Assembly (NCBI GenBank): GCA_021234155.1
Contig: JAJEKV010000039.1
Span: 620,001-684,000 of the forward strand
Source: Isoetes taiwanensis
Taxonomy: Eukaryota > Streptophyta > Lycopodiopsida > Isoetales > Isoetaceae
Direction of reading: 5' to 3'
DNA length: 64,000 nt
Below are positions 61,044 to 64,000 of this stretch, in pieces (within the stretch, counting starts at the first letter, position 1; each line of letters opens with the position of its first letter). The notes beneath the pieces are model-generated. The model worked only from the letters and a program-made list of their open reading frames with translations, ran no database searches and was not told where the DNA came from. Both the position numbers and the translations under genes were made by a program.

Positions 61044-64000
61044 GATGATGTTCTCACAAAGACTACGTACAGTTAAAGTTTAAAAAAACAATTAAAAGAC
61101 TTCGTTCAGAGTGAGCACATATTTCCCAATATCTATCCTGGGTTTTTAAGCCAGGCCACATCAGGTACTCCTACTCCCATGGATATTTATTTTCTTGGAG
61201 CTTAAGATATACATTTGCATCAGATATATTCAAGAATACTTAACTTTAAATCATAACATAATGTACAATCCATCTATATCCTTGTTTGTATCCATATAAA
61301 TCTTGAATGTAAATTAAATTCATCCTATTGTTCATCCATATAACTCAATATTTTTTTCATTTCATATTTCATATCTAGACATAATATCAGTAGTCAAAAT
61401 CAGTAACATCATATCAAAATTTCTTTTATCCGCACCTATTTTTCGCAAGTAGCTATAAATCCAATCCATAACCATTAATGTCACAGATTTCAGAATTTGT
61501 GCATCTTGGTTTGCTCTAGCTCAAAGAAATGTCAATGTTTAACATTCCGTAATTAACTTGCACCCTTTTGTTCATTTATCCACCAAAAGGGAAGATCTCA
61601 CCAAATATTTGTACAATCTTAGAGTGGGTCGTTATCTTCATCTGGCCCATCGATTGTAGCAAAAGCAACCATCAACTGAAAACAACACCAGGAGAGAGTG
61701 TTCTGGTTACCTGCACCCATACAATGCATAAGTTAGCAAAATTATGGTAACTATACAAGGGGCGTCAGGTAAGCTGTAGAACACTCTGGCTCTTCGCCCT
61801 TCACCTATTATTTTCAGTAAATAGATGTATCCAAAGGAGCTTTATTAAAGCATATGGATTCAACAGTTTAAAGCTGCTTAACATCAGCCCAACCTATTCA
61901 CATATTAAGTTTACACTGGAAATTAAAACAACACCAGAGTTAAGTAAACAATGCAAACACTACCAAAATAGACACACGGCCATATTCTTACTATACATTC
62001 CCCATCATACCAATATCTATATGTTATGAGAAGTTAACTCTAACCAACTTAGGTGCTACATTTCTGCAAAAAAACCACCTAAGCACATCTGGTATAGAGA
62101 TTTATCCATGATAGAAACCTGATAAATATAGCCCCAAGTATTTACTAGCAGCTGGACCTTCAAAGGGCATCAATAGTGGCAACAATATCATTTTCACGTA
62201 TTTCTAATGGCATCTGCAACTAGCCATATTATGCATCAGATAAAATACCATGGTAATCTGTACACGGTTTCTGAACAAAGGAAATAGCATATCTTATTAA
62301 GACCTCAGTTCGCTTTCAGAAAATAGAGTATATACAAGTCTTTAGACTGAGGTAGTACTCTAATATTGAACTTTTTTAACCTGTTACATATTTAGAATAT
62401 AGTACCATCAATAAAGCCGCCAATATCAAAAGTTTGTTGTTATTTTTTCATGATAGAGGCCATATTTATTTTAGCCATATCATTTGTTGTTATTTTCACA
62501 ATAGAAGCTATACTTTTGATCATATCCATTTCGAGATGGAGCGATGCTCATTCTACTACATAACAAATAGAGATGAAGTAGTATTTTCCTATCTCACGAC
62601 AAGCCAATAAGTATATCTTGAACCTGATTATTGGCTCCCATAGCCATCGTTTTTGCACTTGGTCACGTGTTAAATTGTATTTTCTTTGCCAACAGAGCAG
62701 CATCTCCATTTGAAGGCAAGAAGTGATAACATAGAGCCGCATCTCCATTTGAAGGCAAGAAGTGATAACATGTACTAGTATCTCGTGATATGCAAATCCA
62801 TGCCGAACTATTACATTTAAGCTATTTTTTTAAAGTGGAAGGTTTGTGTAAACCAATCATTTTTAACCAGAACCAAATAATGGAAATCATCAAACCTGAT
62901 AAAGAGAGCTCTTTTAGCATTAGCTTTTGGAGTTCTATTCATCTTGTTCCATAGCGAAAAAGCAAAGATGAAAATGCCACGAAACACCAAGGCCTTCATT
63001 TGGGCACTAGATCTCTGCCGAGAGCTCGAAATGCCAAGATTTTTGCATAACGGCTCATGCCATGTCTTTCCATTTGCATATGAAGATGCCATATTCAGAT
63101 TTGTCCCATCGAAATGAGAATACTTGTGTCTATCAGACCCTAGCCGCACATTCTGACCATGGTCCAATGCCCTAAATAATTTTCGACTCTTACTTTACCT
63201 TTATCTTTACCTTTACCTTGGCATGTGTATATTCGAAATTGGCTTTGGCCTTGACATGTTGCCGCCATAAATAAATGTCTTAGAAGTTCTCAAAATGAAT
63301 TATAAGTCACCTATATAGGTGTGTACAATTAAAGAGCACATTAATTATAAGACTCCTTTTTTCAATGGGGTGTATGAAACGTCACATTATTGGGTCTCCA
63401 AATTAAGAATACCAATAAATTCTTTACCATATCCACGTACAAGATTGGTTCTTTATGCATCTATAAAGGAATAAATGTGTGAACTATGTAAAAGCAAAAA
63501 GGCCACACCTTACCTTTAATGGCATAATATTTACCCTAGGGTGTATAATATTAGTGCATTCATATGCAAAGACATAGAGCTAAACTAGTCATCAATTATA
63601 TGACGAATAGGAGCATGTCAAATACATGCAAGCATATCCACCAAAATAATTTTTGAAGAGCTCTTAAGGACACTCAATTCTAGTGCAATGTATATTTTTT
63701 GAAGAATCAATTTCTTCTTCTTCTTCTTCTTCTTCTTCTTCTTCTTCTTCTTCTTCTTCTTCTTCTTCTTCTTCTTCTTCTTCTTCTTCTTCTTCTTCCT
63801 CCTCCTCTTCTATTTTTTTTCCATGGAAGAAGGACGTCGTTGAAAGAGCGAGGCCCATTCTTCCTCTATTTTTATTACAAGAAGGGGCGTCGTTGAAAGG
63901 CGAGGCCCCTTCTTTTATGTTCTTCCTTTTTTTTATTTTTATTTTTTACATCTCAATATATAGTTCTTTTTAATTAACAATGTAAATAGTTTTAATGTCA
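61044..64000. repeat. Unit family S, copy 2 (reaches the window end)
   Basis: Nearly identical to 27160-30069, including the 39-base duplication, the TTC tract (63712-63798, about 29 repeats against 15 in copy 1) and the two GTCGTTGAAAG-type motifs. A minus-strand frame at 62896-63167, starting MDHGQNVRLGSDRHKYSHFD and ending AKRALFI before a CAG|GTTTGA donor, is open here but broken in copy 1 at a site that differs by the CAGCA to CAAAGA pattern, so its integrity is doubtful. Confidence 0.9.
63712..63798 (+). repeat. (TTC)n microsatellite in S copy 2
   Basis: About 29 repeats followed by CCTCCTCCTC, as in copy 1. Confidence 0.93.

Noticed and set aside
1-64000. tRNA, rRNA or other structured RNA genes
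   Set aside because: No cloverleaf, conserved A/B box pair or rRNA-like sequence was recognised by eye; a covariance-model scan would be decisive.

Overview
The window looks like nuclear DNA of a land plant. It is AT-rich and repeat-dominated, with plant-type introns and a plant L1-type LINE whose first ORF carries a DUF4283-like domain and whose second ends in a zf-RVT-like domain. I cannot name the species; a seed-free plant such as a fern, lycophyte or bryophyte is a weak guess. There is no rRNA, tRNA, CRISPR or prokaryotic gene organisation.

Most of the sequence is a mosaic tandem array of paralogous units of about 2.8 to 3.7 kb. I call the unit families O (1-3897), Q (4064-10565 and 44727-51307), P (10662-27022), S (27160-30069 and 61044-64000), R (36893-44643) and T (51407-53371 plus 60149-61009, split by the LINE). 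Each unit has the same layout on the plus strand. First comes a short TTC-containing exon (Glu-Glu-Glu on the minus strand), then a long body with recurrent splice-donor-like sites on the minus strand, then a (TTC)n tract. A GTAGGAC inverted repeat usually follows the tract, then a spacer with clustered GGCACATTGGGCC-like words, then the next unit. Every change of family happens inside a TTC tract and lands in the TTC codons of the short exon, skipping the inverted repeat and spacer.

The array appears to derive from a minus-strand multi-exon gene. In family O, two neighbouring exons (1409-1459 and 1209-1314) are separated by a 94-base intron with branch-point-like and acceptor sequences, and they join in phase. 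Other units carry related but often damaged exons, so much of the array is probably pseudogenic. The protein family is not recognised.

Between R and S lies a different segment (about 29.9-36.9 kb). It holds 124-bp tandem repeats, a plus-strand multi-exon gene or pseudogene with a degenerate protein-kinase-like part and an acidic tail, a GC-rich island with palindromic CGTCGTTGAACGACG motifs, a TGGTGCC minisatellite with a strong hairpin, and a coiled-coil fragment abutting the R array.

A nearly full-length LINE (53381-60148, minus strand) with target-site duplications and an A-tail sits inside unit T. Its ORF1 and ORF2 overlap by ATGA and both are broken by frameshifts.

Differences between unit copies concentrate at CAG/CTG words and follow repeated substitution patterns (for example CAGCA to CAAAGA). 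This looks like systematic read or consensus error at CHG-methylated sites, so frameshifts in this window should be interpreted with caution.
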